From contig JABAKD010000001.1 of NCBI GenBank assembly GCA_012845835.1, positions 16,054,226 to 16,118,225 of the forward strand: DNA of 64,000 nt, written 5' to 3'. Of the stretch, positions 32,094-43,444 are shown one piece after another. Origin of the DNA: Undaria pinnatifida. Lineage: Eukaryota > Sar > Phaeophyceae > Laminariales > Alariaceae. The notes under the pieces were generated by a model. The model saw only the letters and a program-made list of their open reading frames with translations, did no database searches and was not told the DNA's origin. The position numbers were made by a program, and so were the translations under genes. How positions within the stretch are numbered: position 1 is the stretch's first letter; each line of letters begins with the position of its first letter.

Positions 32094-33520
32094 TACAAAA
32101 CCCCCAAATTTTCTCCGCCCACGAATACCGCTCGCAATATATATCTAGAGTCAACGAGTGAATATTTGGTATCATAGTGACGCCAATGACCAGTAGCGTG
32201 GAAGGGGGTGATATGGCCAATTTGTTTTTTACCGGCCTTGAGCTGTCTCTAGGAGCGATACTCGTATCGACCAATGACAGGGGCCTTCACTTTTTTAAAT
32301 AATGTTCAGGCTTGTTCCCAGCGGGGCGAAAAAAACTGCGCTGCGTTTTGCACGATCCGGTTGTACACGTACTCCAAGGCATGCAGACCTGTAGAAAAAT
32401 TCGGGCAAAACGTCGAAAATCTCACCTGCATTCTTTCAACATCAAGCAGAATCTAGCGAGACATCTGGATCCTATACTAAAACCAAGCCATTTGAAGGAA
32501 ATAACGTATCTTGCTCATTTTTTGCAGAAAAGTCCAAATTAAATGTCCAGCCGAACGTTTCATGGCATTGCTCCAGAACCATGTGGTGTATCAGAGAACC
32601 GAAATGATCCTGCGAAACCCCTTGACCAGCCCTGTGAGAGGAGCTCGTCAGAACGGTCATGCTCCATCTCGTGCCTTCGGATGGGCGCAAAAAGCGATAT
32701 ACGCTGGCTCTATTGTGATTTCTCTACATGCTGGCTACCAAGGCGATGCCGAGGACTTCCAGCCTGAGCGACAGCTCATTCGAATGCTGCTGTACAGCCC
32801 CACAGGACTGTCAATTTTCTTTTTTGGAGTTGTACACAATTGGGTTGCTTTCTAAAAAAACCCGTCCGTTCTCATTTATTTTAGGCTCCGTTCCCATTTT
32901 TCAGAAAACTCTGTTTAATTGCTCGACACGAGGAAGGATGCCAATACAAAAATCCGTCTTCTTCTGGCTACTGTCTTAACTGACAGTTTTTGTGTCTGCA
33001 AAACGCTACCTGGTGTGTAACGATGCCGTCGCCCGGGGTGGCAACGGGCACGGTATTTCAGGAGATAAGGTCAGGAGCTGGTTTCAAAACCGGCGATTTG
33101 TTAGCGAATAGTTGGGGGGGGAACCACCGTGGAACGACTCCCCCATCGTGTCTATCTCCAAAGTCATGTGAAATTCGATCGTGTCGAGAACCGTTTAAGC
33201 AGCTGGGTGTGACCCGACAATCGAACACAGGAAAGGAACAGGGCAGAAATAAGAGTGCGTTCACATCCCAAGAAGGCTACGAACGGTGGTGTGGGTAACC
33301 CTTTCATATGGAATTGCGCGCGAGTAGCTACTTTTTATATCTCCATGGGCAATATTAAACGATGCTGAGACGATAAGCCCCGCCGCTTTGGACTTGTACT
33401 TTTTCATATACTTTCTTTTCTTTGTATATCGGGCGCGGAATATTGTACCCCTCTCACCACTTCTCCATCTGGTCTTACCGCAGCGTGGGGGCGGGAGGGC
33501 CATACATTCTCTAGGATTAT
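32094..33520. other. No confident gene
   Basis: Frames of up to 114 codons (32511-32855) without recognised motifs. The third GAGFKT copy sits at 32990-33115. Nothing supports a functional gene. Confidence 0.35.
32990..33115 (+). repeat. GAGFKT-type dispersed exon-like repeat, copy 2
   Basis: The plus-strand frame reads ATGTVFQEIRSGAGFKTGDL. It is the only copy on the plus strand and the least broken. Confidence 0.5.
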
Positions 33521-33522
33521 AT

Positions 33523-33790
33523 TATAAAAATTAAAATACACTCCAGCTGTGAGATCGAATATTTTGTCGAAACTCATCTTTGCAAGCTGTGTGTGATACT
33601 CCGATCGCGCCATATTATAAAAATTACAATACGCTCTCCAGCTGTGAGATCGAATATTTTGTCGAAACTCATCTTTGCAAGCTGTGTGTGATACTCCGAT
33701 CGCGCGTATTACGGGTTGTGTGTCCTCCTTAAGGATATAGGTCGGCGACTCCCCTTGCAACTACAGTGTGCGCCATATTATAGTACCATA
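33523..33790 (+). repeat. Repeat D, two tandem starts then full copy
   Basis: The first 90 or so bases of repeat D are duplicated in tandem (33523-33610 and 33612-33708), each led by an ATTATAAAAATTA tract. The second copy runs on to CTACAGTGTG. Confidence 0.8.
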
Positions 33791-34052
33791 ATGAATACTA
33801 GGGTATGTGTATTACAAAGGACATATATATATATACATACAGAGCATACCATAAGTACCTGGCGTACGTAGTAATACTCGTATTATACGGTAATCAAAAA
33901 GTACTACTTTTCATTATATAGATATAGCATCAACGTAAAAACAGTATCACGTGAAAACAATTTTTCCCACCCGCCTCATAGTTTGTCTTTGAAATGTTGG
34001 GCACCTGCATGTAACACGCAGGTAAAACATTTTGTTATCATCCACCGCCGTT

Positions 34053-34180
34053 CCCCGCCGCCGCCGCCGCCGCCACCACCACCACCACCATCACCACGCA
34101 CACACCCATTCCCGCCGCCGACCAAAAATTACCCCCCCCCCCCTCCCCGACACACACGCACACAACCCCCCCCCCCCCCC
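34053..34180 (+). repeat. CCG/CCA microsatellite and C runs
   Basis: About six CCG units pass into CCA units at 34053-34098, with C runs at 34131-34143 and 34167-34180. A plus-strand Pro-rich frame spans this only because of composition. Confidence 0.85.
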
Positions 34181-34316
34181 CCGCCGCTCCACCTAACATC
34201 AAAACCTGCCAGAGTAGTAAACACTACCAGACAGATGGTATCACCTCATCACCTTCCGAGCCATCTATGCCGTAGCTCTAATTCATTCGTTGTACAAGTA
34301 TGGTCTTCAGGTCAAA

Positions 34317-34799
34317 TTAACTTTCACCCCGCCCCCTTCTTCCCCGCCACCCGCACCAATCGCGGAACACGAACGGCGGTTCTTTGAACAAGGGATTGCC
34401 ATTAATAGCTTTTGATGTCATTCCAATTATGCCACCTGAACGGTCCACACCTACCCACCATGGACGCGGGTGCCTGTGAAAATTTTGCCTAGCCTCCTGG
34501 AGAACTGTCCGTATAGTGTTCCGCCTGGTTTCGTCCCAATTTCCCACGGCGATAAGGTGTCGGCTTGGAAAACCCCGATGAAACGTAAACCGTACACGAT
34601 CATACGGCGCGTCCGCGAAGCCGTTGGCATTCAAATCCCTCTTCACGTTTTCGATGGCTGTTATGGATCCCATGGCAGCCTGCGCGTGCAACACAAACAG
34701 GGTACAAGTTGTACGGCACACAATGAGAATCAGGGACACAAGAAAGGCAGCCTGATACCGGCATGGAGTTTTTCCTGACCTTCTGAGAATGTGACGCAC
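34317..34799 (-). CDS. Hypothetical signal-anchored protein, possible exon
   Basis: The minus-strand frame of 160 codons has a hydrophobic segment at residues about 16-40 (signal peptide or anchor). A balanced region follows: YDRVRFTFHRGFPSRHLIAV, then TVLQEARQNFHRHPRPWW and GGIIGMTSKAINGNPLF. The end is Arg/Gly-rich and may be past a splice site. I recognise no family. It lies upstream, on the same strand, of the glycosyltransferase exons at 28729-30898, but about 3.4 kb away and unlike exon 1 of the duplicated gene. Confidence 0.3.
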   Translation of the reverse strand: MRHILRRSGKTPCRYQAAFLVSLILIVCRTTCTLFVLHAQAAMGSITAIENVKRDLNANGFADAPYDRVRFTFHRGFPSRHLIAVGNWDETRRNTIRTVLQEARQNFHRHPRPWWVGVDRSGGIIGMTSKAINGNPLFKEPPFVFRDWCGWRGRRGRGES

Positions 34800-34974
34800 A
34801 TCTAATGCGGTATCATAGGGGGTGCACCATACCAGTGCGTTTTATGATGCCCGCCATTTAGGCGGCTATACGCACCCGATACACCCGAACACAACTTTGG
34901 GGAAAACGTTAACGTGCAAAACTCGGTGAACAAACTCTCATGGGGCCTGATATACAAAAATATTGCAATTAACT

Positions 34975-35105
34975 TGTAAAAATAAAAATGACATCCGACG
35001 CTTTTGGGTTAAGGAGCTACGTCGTGCAGAAAATGTTTCCGCCGAAAATTGCTTCCCCTATCGTGGCACGACGGGTTCGTGCTAGGATATAGGGGTGGAT
35101 TTTTT
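34975..35105. mobile_element. MITE family M, truncated copy
   Basis: Only the right part is kept: CGACGCTTTTGGGTTAAGGA and CTATCGTGGCACGAC. The left inverted repeat is missing. Confidence 0.45.
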
Positions 35106-35689
35106 TTTGTCGTTTTTGTTTCTGAGTGACGGGAGCTCGCCTTAACCCAAAATCGTCGGGATTAGTACAATATGGACTCTGCAGTCAATTTAAGTACCTG
35201 TTTGATTCTTAGTCACTAATCTTGATTATACTGATCATTATAGTTCTAGATGGGGATAAATACAATTTGCGGCGAAATACATAGGAGTATGTTGTGTTTT
35301 AACCAGCACACTGTGTAAGAATCAACCTACCTGTATCGGGCAGTTGATCATAGTACAGGGTAATCAGCTTACCCCCTGTAAGCACCAAAGGAATGTTACA
35401 GAGAACGTTACTTATAACGTTGCAAGGACGTTGCATAGAACGTTGCAGGGAACAGGACGGGCTGCCGTATAGTACGCATGCCCGTAGCTTGAGCATAGTC
35501 CCATGATCACGTGAAGGCACCCCCCACCTCGATCACTCCTGTCGTACTCCTTTCTATTCCTTTTCTTCTTCTCTTCTTTCTTTCCAAGATTTGGCCGCAT
35601 AAGCGCCACTTTCAAATATCTTTTTTTCTTCTTCACAAGTGATCTTAGCAGACACTTTGGAGCCACCTCTGCCGCTCTTCTCACAGAGT
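35106..35689. other. No gene; short ACGTTGCA repeats
   Basis: Four or more spaced AACGTTGCA-like words lie at 35400-35455. The end of the stretch joins copy B of the duplication. Confidence 0.45.
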
Positions 35690-36600
35690 TAGAGCCTCGG
35701 TTCACATCATTCCTTCAGGTTATGAGCCTCGCCGCCTTTGATCTACCATCGACTGGCACCATGCAACGGCGTCCCGCTGAGTTCGACAAACTTTCTAAGA
35801 AGTGCGAAGAACGGTCTCCACTTTCTGCAGTGTGCGGAGTAATTTTCTTCGAAAACCAAGATCAGCCTCGACATCGAGACATCGCATATACGAGTACGCC
35901 ATGTACATCATAAAGGATATTCGAGAGAGAAGACAGCTGTCACGCTATCACGCGCGAAGCAGGTAAGGAGACTGCTCGCGCTATCACGCGTGTAGCAGGT
36001 AAGGAGTCCGGTTTCACGCTATTAAGACGCGCGAAGTCGTTATCAACACCGTATACGGGGCTCACCGTCACTTCTGCCACGGTCAATTCAGCCAACACCA
36101 CATCGACAACACCGCGCAACCTGCATCAAACCATACGGGGCTCCCGTCAGGAAGCATCCCATCAGGATACCCTTTTTTGTTTTGCAAATTGTCATTTTTT
36201 GCATATCTAGGCGCGATGAGGTTTTTCGTCCGGTTGCCCTCTCAGTTTTATCCAAATCAGGTTTGAGGTTTTAGTGGTGCACATGTGAGGTATATATATA
36301 GGGCTCCTCAAATGAAGGGAGGACCCCAAGAAAAACAATGGTTGGTGCACCTCCACCGTAGTGTACTTCGTTTCATGTGTGTCACTCATGAGTGAACGTT
36401 GAAACTCATGCTGCTGCATATTCTCGGATGACAACAACAGCCACAACGATATTGAGCTGCGTGCAGCAGACAGAGTCCCGCTGAGGGCACCCCCCGATTT
36501 TGCTTTTGTTCGGAGAGGATTATTTGCACAGCCACGCAGTTAGCTGCGTGGTAACGTACTCTACTGAATAGAACTCTATCCGCGTACGGACTGTTCAATA
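35690..36600 (+). other. Retroelement leader-like block, copy B
   Basis: An LTR-like end CACATCATTCCTTCA is followed by GGTTATGAGCCTCG at about 35719, a half-tRNA-type primer site. The tandem 32-34 bp repeat and TATA motif of copy A are conserved. No long frame survives. Confidence 0.45.
36291..36300 (+). promoter_or_regulatory. TATA-box-like motif, copy B
   Basis: TATATATATA then GGGCTCCTC, matching 610-617 in copy A with one extra TA. Confidence 0.3.
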
Positions 36601-36619
36601 CGGTGACTAATATCCAAAC

Positions 36620-38560
36620 ATGTCTTTAACCCGCTGTGACCCGTCCACGCCCACCGCAGCGGGGAGGCGTTTTCGTCGGCTCTCCTGTGCTGAGCGCTTG
36701 TTCACTTCCCACCGCCGACGAGAAACTGCCCACAAAGAGTGAATACGATTTCGATAAGGGGTTTGCGTTCACGGGACTGTTGACCGGCAAGGGTCGAAGT
36801 GGTTTGCACCCCCATTCCCGATAGATTGACGAGGCTTGTGGACAGCGGCTCATCTGACCACTTGGTGGACGATCTGATTCCAACGACAAGCTATGAACAT
36901 CATGATACAGATAGCCTCGGGAAGACACTTGCAGAGGTGGCACCAAATCATTGCAAAGCAATACAGAATATTCCGAAATCTAAGACTGCGGCACAGCATG
37001 AGGCATTACAAGAAGCTGGATGAGCCGAAGGTCATCGCGACCGCCGGTATTGAGCAGGCGGCGACAACAACTGGCACCATCTGGAGACACATCATCAACC
37101 AGGCTGGACGGCCTGTTCCAGTTTGCATCTCAACGATGGTCGTTCCTGGACCAGGACGTAACCTCTTCTCTTCCATCGCAGCAATGTAATCGAGGCAAGC
37201 ACTATCTTCAAGGCGAAAAACCTCTCCGTGTATTTCGGCAGCAGCGCTTCGTTTCCGCTGAACCAGCACCCGGAATACATGGGCCTGTGCTCGTACGACG
37301 TCTCTATTCGCGCCCTGAAAGTCACGATTGATATGTCGTCAACGCCTGCGGTAGACCTTGACGCACGCTCAAGCGCCTACACAAAAGAAGGCGATAGCAC
37401 CTCGGAAAAGCCCCAAACCTCTGCGTCAACCCTGGCATCGTCATGGAGTACGCCGTGTCGGCAACGCCCCAGCGGAGGAAAATATTTCTGAGCTGGACGT
37501 ACAGAAGCTTGCAGCCTACAGCAGGAGCACGCGCCATCGGTTGGAAGCAACACGGAACGTCCTCAACGTGCACAAATCCAGGACACACCGCCACAGAACG
37601 CGAGCATTGTTCTGGAAGAGTCCTGGACGACTCATCGACAGCAACTGGAGCGTCATCGACCGAATCTGGAGTATCCTCACCAGAGAAAGAATCGCCATCC
37701 TCACCAGAGATTGAAGAACCGCCGTCAAGGGCTGGCTGAAACCCTGCCGCGAGAGGTCAGGGTGCCATTGTCAGGAGTTGCCCCTGTTATTTCGCCCGTG
37801 GTCGCGCTTTCTACTTCGGCTGGAGTCGCACCGGATGAAACTGGTCACGCGACCGCCAACACGAGACTCACTCAATCGTTCAAAGGCTTTCGACAGAACG
37901 TGTGCCAAGGGAGCCGGGGGAGGAAAATACCTGGCCACCGCTTTGGGTTTAACCCACACCAACTACCCGGTCGCGTCTGTGGACTTAGCCTTCACCGACA
38001 GGAACCTCTTTCGGGTCTCGGAGAACAACCGGGTGACTAAAATCTCATCCAAATGCCAAGATATTATTCACCCCACCGGTCAACATCATCTGCCATCACC
38101 GAAACTGGAATCACCGGAGCAGCATTGCCTGGGATCGCCGGAGATGCGATCACCAAAGCATGGGATCCCTGGGGCAAAGCCATTTGAATCGTCATCGTTA
38201 ATAGGACCTACTGCATCCGGGATCGCTGGATCAACAGCACCATATGAAGTCATTTAGGTCGCTGAATCATCGTCATCTGGGACAACTGGACCATCAGCTG
38301 ATTCAACGTCGAAAAGAGTTGACGGATCGACAAAGTCCGCTTCACCCGAGGTCGCCCTGACTGTTTTGGAGCTACACCTTTGATCCAAGCCCAACAACGA
38401 GAATGACTGGCATATGAAGATGATCCACACGCTCACAATCATAGCGGAAGGGTAACGATGGGGATACCCGAGACAGGATCTGCGGCATCGACACACGACG
38501 TTCAAGAATCAGTATCGTGTTTCGCGGCCTGCGTGCACACTCGCAAGTCAACCTCAGGTT
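36620..38560 (+). pseudogene. Family-2 copia: gag end, protease and hinge, copy B
   Basis: The order is gag C-terminus (FAFTGLLTG near 36765), protease LVDSGSSDHLVDDLIPTTSY near 36828-36890, the rest of the protease ending FSSIAAM near 37189, then a Ser/Thr/Pro-rich hinge. The hinge includes EIEEPPSRAG (37710), AFTDRNLFRVSENNRVTKIS (about 37990-38045) and runs of GIAG/GIPG-like repeats. The same order appears at 58796-60504 on the minus strand. Frameshifts and stops are frequent. No integrase lies between protease and hinge, as in the minus-strand copy. The fragment is cut at 38560 by the family-1 LTR and resumes at 43445. Confidence 0.75.
38556..38560 (+). repeat. Target-site duplication AGGTT, left
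   Basis: The five bases before the 5' LTR equal those after the 3' LTR (43445-43449). Removing the element and one copy restores continuity with the family-2 hinge. Confidence 0.85.
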
Positions 38561-39126
38561 TGTTGAGGATACGTGTTTTGGACGTATAGGTGCTTTGACT
38601 ACCACCTATCGAGGCAATCGAGGCAATGTTCAGTAGCATTGATTGATGCGTCGCTGTTACTCGTAGCCGTAGTAGAACCAGAAAGTAACATATCGGCGTT
38701 TTAGCTGAAACGAAACTTTCTTGGAGGAAATGTTTTAGAACTGCGGCAGAATTACCACCCGTTCGGATACTGATGTGTTTTTGTTCAAGATGATCGCATC
38801 GTGCCAGTAGTCGAGTTTCCGAAGTCAGAGGCTTCTGGAAAGAGTAATGCTCTGGACGCTGAGACGGATGATGCGGGTGGCCCCACCCTAATCACTTCTC
38901 ACTTTTCTCTCATCCTTCTATTCTTCCTCGTCAGTTTTCAGTGTCCCCTGAACTCTGGACACAGCAGTCCATTGTTCTCAAGTGTTTCTTTTGTTGGCCG
39001 AACGCGCCCGCTGAAACATCAATATATTTCGGCCTTGTGCATCTTGCACGCTGCTTCGACTAGCTTAATTGCTGCCAGCGCCAGCCTCTGCGACCACATC
39101 AGGTCGTATCGTCGCATACGCCAATA
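38561..39126 (+). repeat. Family-1 copia 5' LTR
   Basis: The LTR starts TGTTGAGGATA and ends CCAATA. It matches 42900-43444 but has small internal duplications near its start (TCGAGGCAA twice). Its divergence from the 3' LTR indicates an old insertion. Confidence 0.85.
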
Positions 39127-39140
39127 GGTTATGGGCCTCC
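39127..39140 (+). promoter_or_regulatory. Half-tRNA primer binding site
   Basis: GGTTATGGGCCTCC abuts the 5' LTR. As I recall it, Drosophila copia has GGTTATGGGCC here, primed by the 5' half of initiator Met-tRNA cut in the anticodon loop. A near-duplicate GGTTGTGAGCCTCG follows at 39145. Confidence 0.75.
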
Positions 39141-39523
39141 AATAGGTTGTGAGCCTCGTCTACAGCGCGGCGTCGCACAGCAGGAGTCTTCCAGGAGACG
39201 TCTTCGAGGGAAACTTCCATCTGGAGCAGCCACGGGACTGTCAACTCTGAAAGTACGAGAAAGTGAGTCGAGAGTCGAGTCAAGATTTTTGACAGCGGCT
39301 TGGATTAGATTGGTCATCTAGATTCAAAATACTTTAAACTGATGGATGAGTCCGTCTTGGTCGTGTGCTGCTGTCAGGAAGGACAGCATCGAATCTACGC
39401 GCCGATATCGCTCTCGAGGCTTTGTACTTTGCGTTTGCTTTTCTTGCACGGGTTGAGTAGTGCGGCGTAATTACCGTAACTCTTGAGGCGTCGCAGATTG
39501 CATTACGTCCGCTTGATCCCGCA

Positions 39524-39634
39524 CTATTACGGGGGACCATAGTAAATAGGACCAAATATTGTTAGTCAAAATAGGGAAATATATTGGTTTTTGTGTGTAC
39601 CGTAGGTCCTATTTACTATGGTCCCCCGTAATAG
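39524..39634. mobile_element. Hairpin MITE with 30 bp perfect inverted repeats
   Basis: The left arm 39524-39553 (CTATTACGGGGGACCATAGT...) is an exact reverse complement of 39605-39634, with a 51-base AT-rich loop. TA lies at each tip, so the ends TTACGGGGGACC with TA target sites would fit a Tc1/mariner-type MITE. No counterpart is visible in copy A, where this stretch is deleted. Confidence 0.85.
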
Positions 39635-39960
39635 CTGCAACACCGACGGTACAGGGAGTGCACGTCAGTTATTCGAACACGGGTCGAGAGAGGATCCAAG
39701 ACATTCAGTTGAGCCTGCACTAGCTGCAGCACCGACGGCTCAGGTAGTGCACGTCAGGTTTTCAAACACGGGTCGAGAAGAGGACTCGAAACATTCAGTT
39801 GAGCCTGCACCAGCTGCAGCATCGACGGCATAGTTAGTGCGCGTCATTGGAACACGGGTGGAGCACAGACTCGAGGCGTTCAGTTGGCCTGCACAAGCTG
39901 CAGCATAGACGGCTCAGGTAGTGTACCTCATTACAAGAGGGCAAGGCCGAGCTTTGCAAA
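39630..39960 (+). repeat. Tandem array, about 88 bp unit, 3.5 copies
   Basis: Units start AGCTGCA(A/G)CA-CGACGG and include GTGCACGTCAG, AACACGGGTCGAG and CATTCAGTTGAGCCTGCAC. Divergence rises toward the right. The array lies between primer site and gag of the family-1 element. Confidence 0.85.
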
Positions 39961-39999
39961 CTCGGGGTGTGCTTTTCGAGAAGCCTGCACAAGGATCGC

Positions 40000-40970
40000 A
40001 GAAATGCTATTTACGAACCCTTCAAGTTCACTGCCGGGCACGAGGACCCATTATCATGTACGGCACAACGAACAACCTTGACGTTGTCTAAAAAAAATCT
40101 AAATTTTGACGGCAAAAACGCGGACGACTTCTTAAATGGATTTCCAAGCTTTGTGCCAGTCTCAGCATCTACAACAGAGCCAAAACTAACATCCTGCACG
40201 GGCAAGAGCGACCGTCGGAGACCGACGACAGTCATGCCACTGCCCGTGCGGCGTAGGGTGCCGCCAACCAGGATATATTCAGCATATTACTGTTATTTTC
40301 GACGGGCGACTCAGCCTTCTTCGTCGTACAGAGATTCGAGGGCACCACACTCGAGGATGGAGCAGGACATGGGGACTACAGGCGTGGGCAGCGCTGCGTG
40401 AGAAATTCAACGGGAGTTCGAGCGAAGCAATTCGCGCGGACCATTAAAAACTGAACAACACACGAATGCGTTCAGACCAGGACCCAGACGAGTGTATTTA
40501 CATCATGGATAGCTGTCGAGATCGCCTTAACGCCTGCGACTCACCAGAGGGTCCCACAGATCGTCAGTATGAGCATATGTTTCTGCAAGCTCTACCGCCC
40601 GAATATAAGGCAATTCGACAAGCCCACCTAAAGAGAGGAGAATTCGGACTTGCCGATATCCTGTGTATGATGGCGGCCATTTATGCAGATACCCTGACCT
40701 GTTTACATTTTGATGATTAATTCAGAGGTATCGTGGGACGTGGTGCCGCCATGCAGGCAATGACCCGCGATCGCAATAACATCAGGTGCCACTTTATTGG
40801 TCGTGTCGGTTACTTCAAAATAAAATGCCCCCTGCGCGTCAAGCAGCAGCAGGAAAATGATGGGCAGCACCCGCAGCAGCGTAACAGACAACAAAATTAC
40901 CCAAGCAGACAGTACCAACGAAACCGTGGAGGCGGGCGAGGTCCCGTGTGGCAAAACAACCTCCCGTAGC
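40000..40970 (+). pseudogene. Family-1 copia gag, copy B
   Basis: This parallels 1890-2810. An open stretch at 40466-40720 has FLQALPPEYKAIRQAHLKRG. The zinc knuckle near 40790-40835 has lost its first two Cys (CHFIGRVGYFKIKC keeps only part) and its His is now Tyr, so RNA binding is broken. A Gln-rich basic tail follows. Confidence 0.75.
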
Positions 40971-40999
40971 GACGCCAACTGCCGCGCCAGGAGGCGCAA

Positions 41000-42400
41000 A
41001 CCGGTTAATGGCCACGTCCACATTGCTGCAACCGTGCCTTCGTGGATAAAGAGAATCTGCAGCGCTTTCGATCTTCCAGAAGAGGACCATCAGCCGGAAC
41101 GCCCCTACATCTCTTGCACAGCGACGAAGGCACATCCCACGGCGGCAATTGCAGCGGAGCAAAGGCAAAATGAGGAAACGTGGCCATTCGGACCACTGTC
41201 AGCATCGCATCCTTGGCCATTTGAGCAACGCGCCAGGCCAGCTATCTCTTTTGGGGTTCAGGAGGAGTCGGACATCTCCTACATGAGCGGGGAAACGGGC
41301 GGTGAGGGTGGATCGCTCTACGGTATGGTCCCGATGGAGCTAGAGCCGGCCGAGATCGAGCGCAAACCGCACGAGATCGGTAATGTTGTCACGGTTCTAG
41401 TCGACAACGGAACCTCAAGTCACTTCTTCGACGATATCATCATCCCGATCTCTAACATCGTTTACAGGACTACACCTCCCTCAGTACGACTCGCACGATA
41501 CTTACGGCTGGAGCTCTGCTGGGTGGCACAGAGGAGAGTGCCTTACAAGGCCTCATCACGGACGACTACGGAGAAAAGCACCTCGCGCGGATCGCAATCC
41601 TAATTGTGCCCGGTATTGATCGCAATCTTTTCTCGGCAAGAGCAGCAGCGAGAAAGGGCATCGTTTTGATTATCAATGTAAAAAAATCAAGGCTGGAGGC
41701 GGGCGACATCACCGTGTCACTTAGCGCAGAGAACGACGAGCTCTATTTCTTCAAGCAAGACGTCAGTGCGCATGGCTACGTAGGAAATGAGCTGGCAATG
41801 AATGCGATGACTGATGCCCAAGTGTGGCATCGGCGGTTGGGTCACCTTGACAAGCGTAGCCTGGAGCCCATGAACAGAAATAACGGTACTGACGTCGCAT
41901 TTGAAGGTTCTATTGCGGACCGTGACGTCTGTGCGGTGGGGAAAAGCCATCAGCTGGCTCACCCCAAGAGAGCTAACCACGTTGCCACTAATGCGCTCTT
42001 CCAGCTCGTGTACGAAGATTCCATGGGCCCCTTCAAACTGACGGCTCATGTGGATACAAGTTTGTCAGCAACATCACCGACCAGTTCACCGAGTGCACCG
42101 TAGTCTACCTTCTGTTCAGGAAAGATCAAGCCCTTGCCTCGCTTCAGCTGTTCATCGCTGATACCTCTCGACAAACACATCATCAGATGGCGTGCCGACA
42201 AGGGAGGCAAACGTATGGGCGACAAGTTCCAGGATTATTGCCAGGATCGGGCATCACCTAGGAAATCGCTGTCGCCAACACACCACAACAGATCGGTGAA
42301 TTGGAACGCGTCGGACGGATGTCGTGCGGAATGGTTCGCTGCATGCTCGTTGACAGTAGACTCCCTCCTTTTCTATGACGAGAGCTCATGATGACAAGAT
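41000..42400 (+). pseudogene. Family-1 copia protease and integrase, copy B
   Basis: This is better preserved than in A. The protease box VLVDNGTSSHFFDD near 41390-41440 has Asn where Ser is usual. Pre-integrase VWHRRLGHLDKRSLEP lies at about 41822-41870. The integrase core has DSMGPFKLT near 42018, ADKGGKRMGDKF near 42195-42230 and TPQQIGELER near 42280. Frames change between these blocks and at least one stop interrupts the core. Sequence after about 42400 is non-coding up to the LTR, so RT/RNase H is missing as in copy A. Confidence 0.8.
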
Positions 42401-42890
42401 TTTCCTGTTTGAGGCGATCAACTTGTCAAGAGCACTGGCATCCAAGAATAGGGGAGACGGTTACGTAGTTTTCGTGTTATGGTCCGTACGATAATTCCGT
42501 GGGGATTAGCGAATAACCAGTGCACTCGGGTTAACAACTGAAGTGCAAGGTGTGTTGACTGTTTGAGTCGCGCAAGCATCAACAACGGTAGATTTGCTGA
42601 GTCGCAACCTGTTCAGCGTCCTCGGTCTTGGATTTGAGAAACGTTTTTGAACCAGTTGCACTAATGGCTTCTTGATTAGATTCACAGCTCCTATGGCTGT
42701 CATCCTGCAAGCGTTAGCTCTTGGTTCGGTCGGAATAGGCAGGATACGGAAATTCGAGTTTTATTTATTGTGTGAGCAAGTCTGCATCACACCTCAGTGG
42801 GAAATAGCCTTGTCGTATCTCTGATTGGTGTGTAACTTGATTACAAGTGGAACATGCTATTGAATGAAAATTCGATATGCCACTTCCATT

Positions 42891-42899
42891 GTGGGGGAG
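42891..42899 (+). promoter_or_regulatory. Polypurine tract
   Basis: GTGGGGGAG directly precedes the 3' LTR (GTGGAGGAG in copy A). This is the expected primer for plus-strand cDNA. Confidence 0.65.
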
Positions 42900-43444
42900 T
42901 GTTGACGATAGGGTGTCTAGGCACCTTTCGAGGCAGTGTTCCGTAGTATTGATTGGTTTGTTGCTGTACTCGTGGTCGTAGCAAAACTAGAAAGTAGCAT
43001 ATGAGTGTTACGGCTGAAACGGAAGTTTCTTGGAGGCAATGTTTTAGAAATGCGACGGGGTCAACCACCTGTTCGACTACTGCTGTATTTTGGTGCAAGA
43101 AGATCGTATCGTACCAAGTAGTCGAGTTCTCGAAGTCAGAGGCTTCTGGAAGGAGTGATGCTCAGGATGCTGAGACGGATGATGCGGGTGGCCCCACCCT
43201 TTTTTTTTTCTCACTCCTCACTCTCTTCTCATCCTTATATCCTTCCCCGTCAGTTTTCAGTGTCCCTGAACTCTGAACACAGCAATCCATTGTTCTCAAG
43301 TGTTTCTTTTGTTGGCTGAACGCGCCCGTTAAAACATCAATATGTTTCTGCCTAATGCATCTTGAATGCTCCTTCGGCTAGATTAGTTGCTGCCAGCGCC
43401 AGCCTCTGCGACCACGCCAGGTCGTATCCTCACATACGACAATA
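42900..43444 (+). repeat. Family-1 copia 3' LTR, copy B
   Basis: Begins TGTTGACGATA, ends GACAATA, and is followed by the AGGTT target copy. Matches 4630-5171 and 38561-39126. Confidence 0.85.

Larger units (their letters stand above)
38561..43444 (+). mobile_element. Family-1 copia element, complete ends, no RT
   Basis: The element is 4.88 kb: 5' LTR 38561-39126, primer site 39127-39140, gag about 40000-40970, protease about 41240-41600, integrase 41606-42400, non-coding to the polypurine tract at 42891-42899, 3' LTR 42900-43444, target duplication AGGTT. Reverse transcriptase and RNase H are absent, so it would need an autonomous helper. A hairpin MITE and an 88 bp tandem array lie in its 5' leader. 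Confidence 0.85.

Noticed and set aside
33983-34387. Pro-rich 134-codon frame
   Set aside because: Produced by a CCG/CCA microsatellite and C runs.
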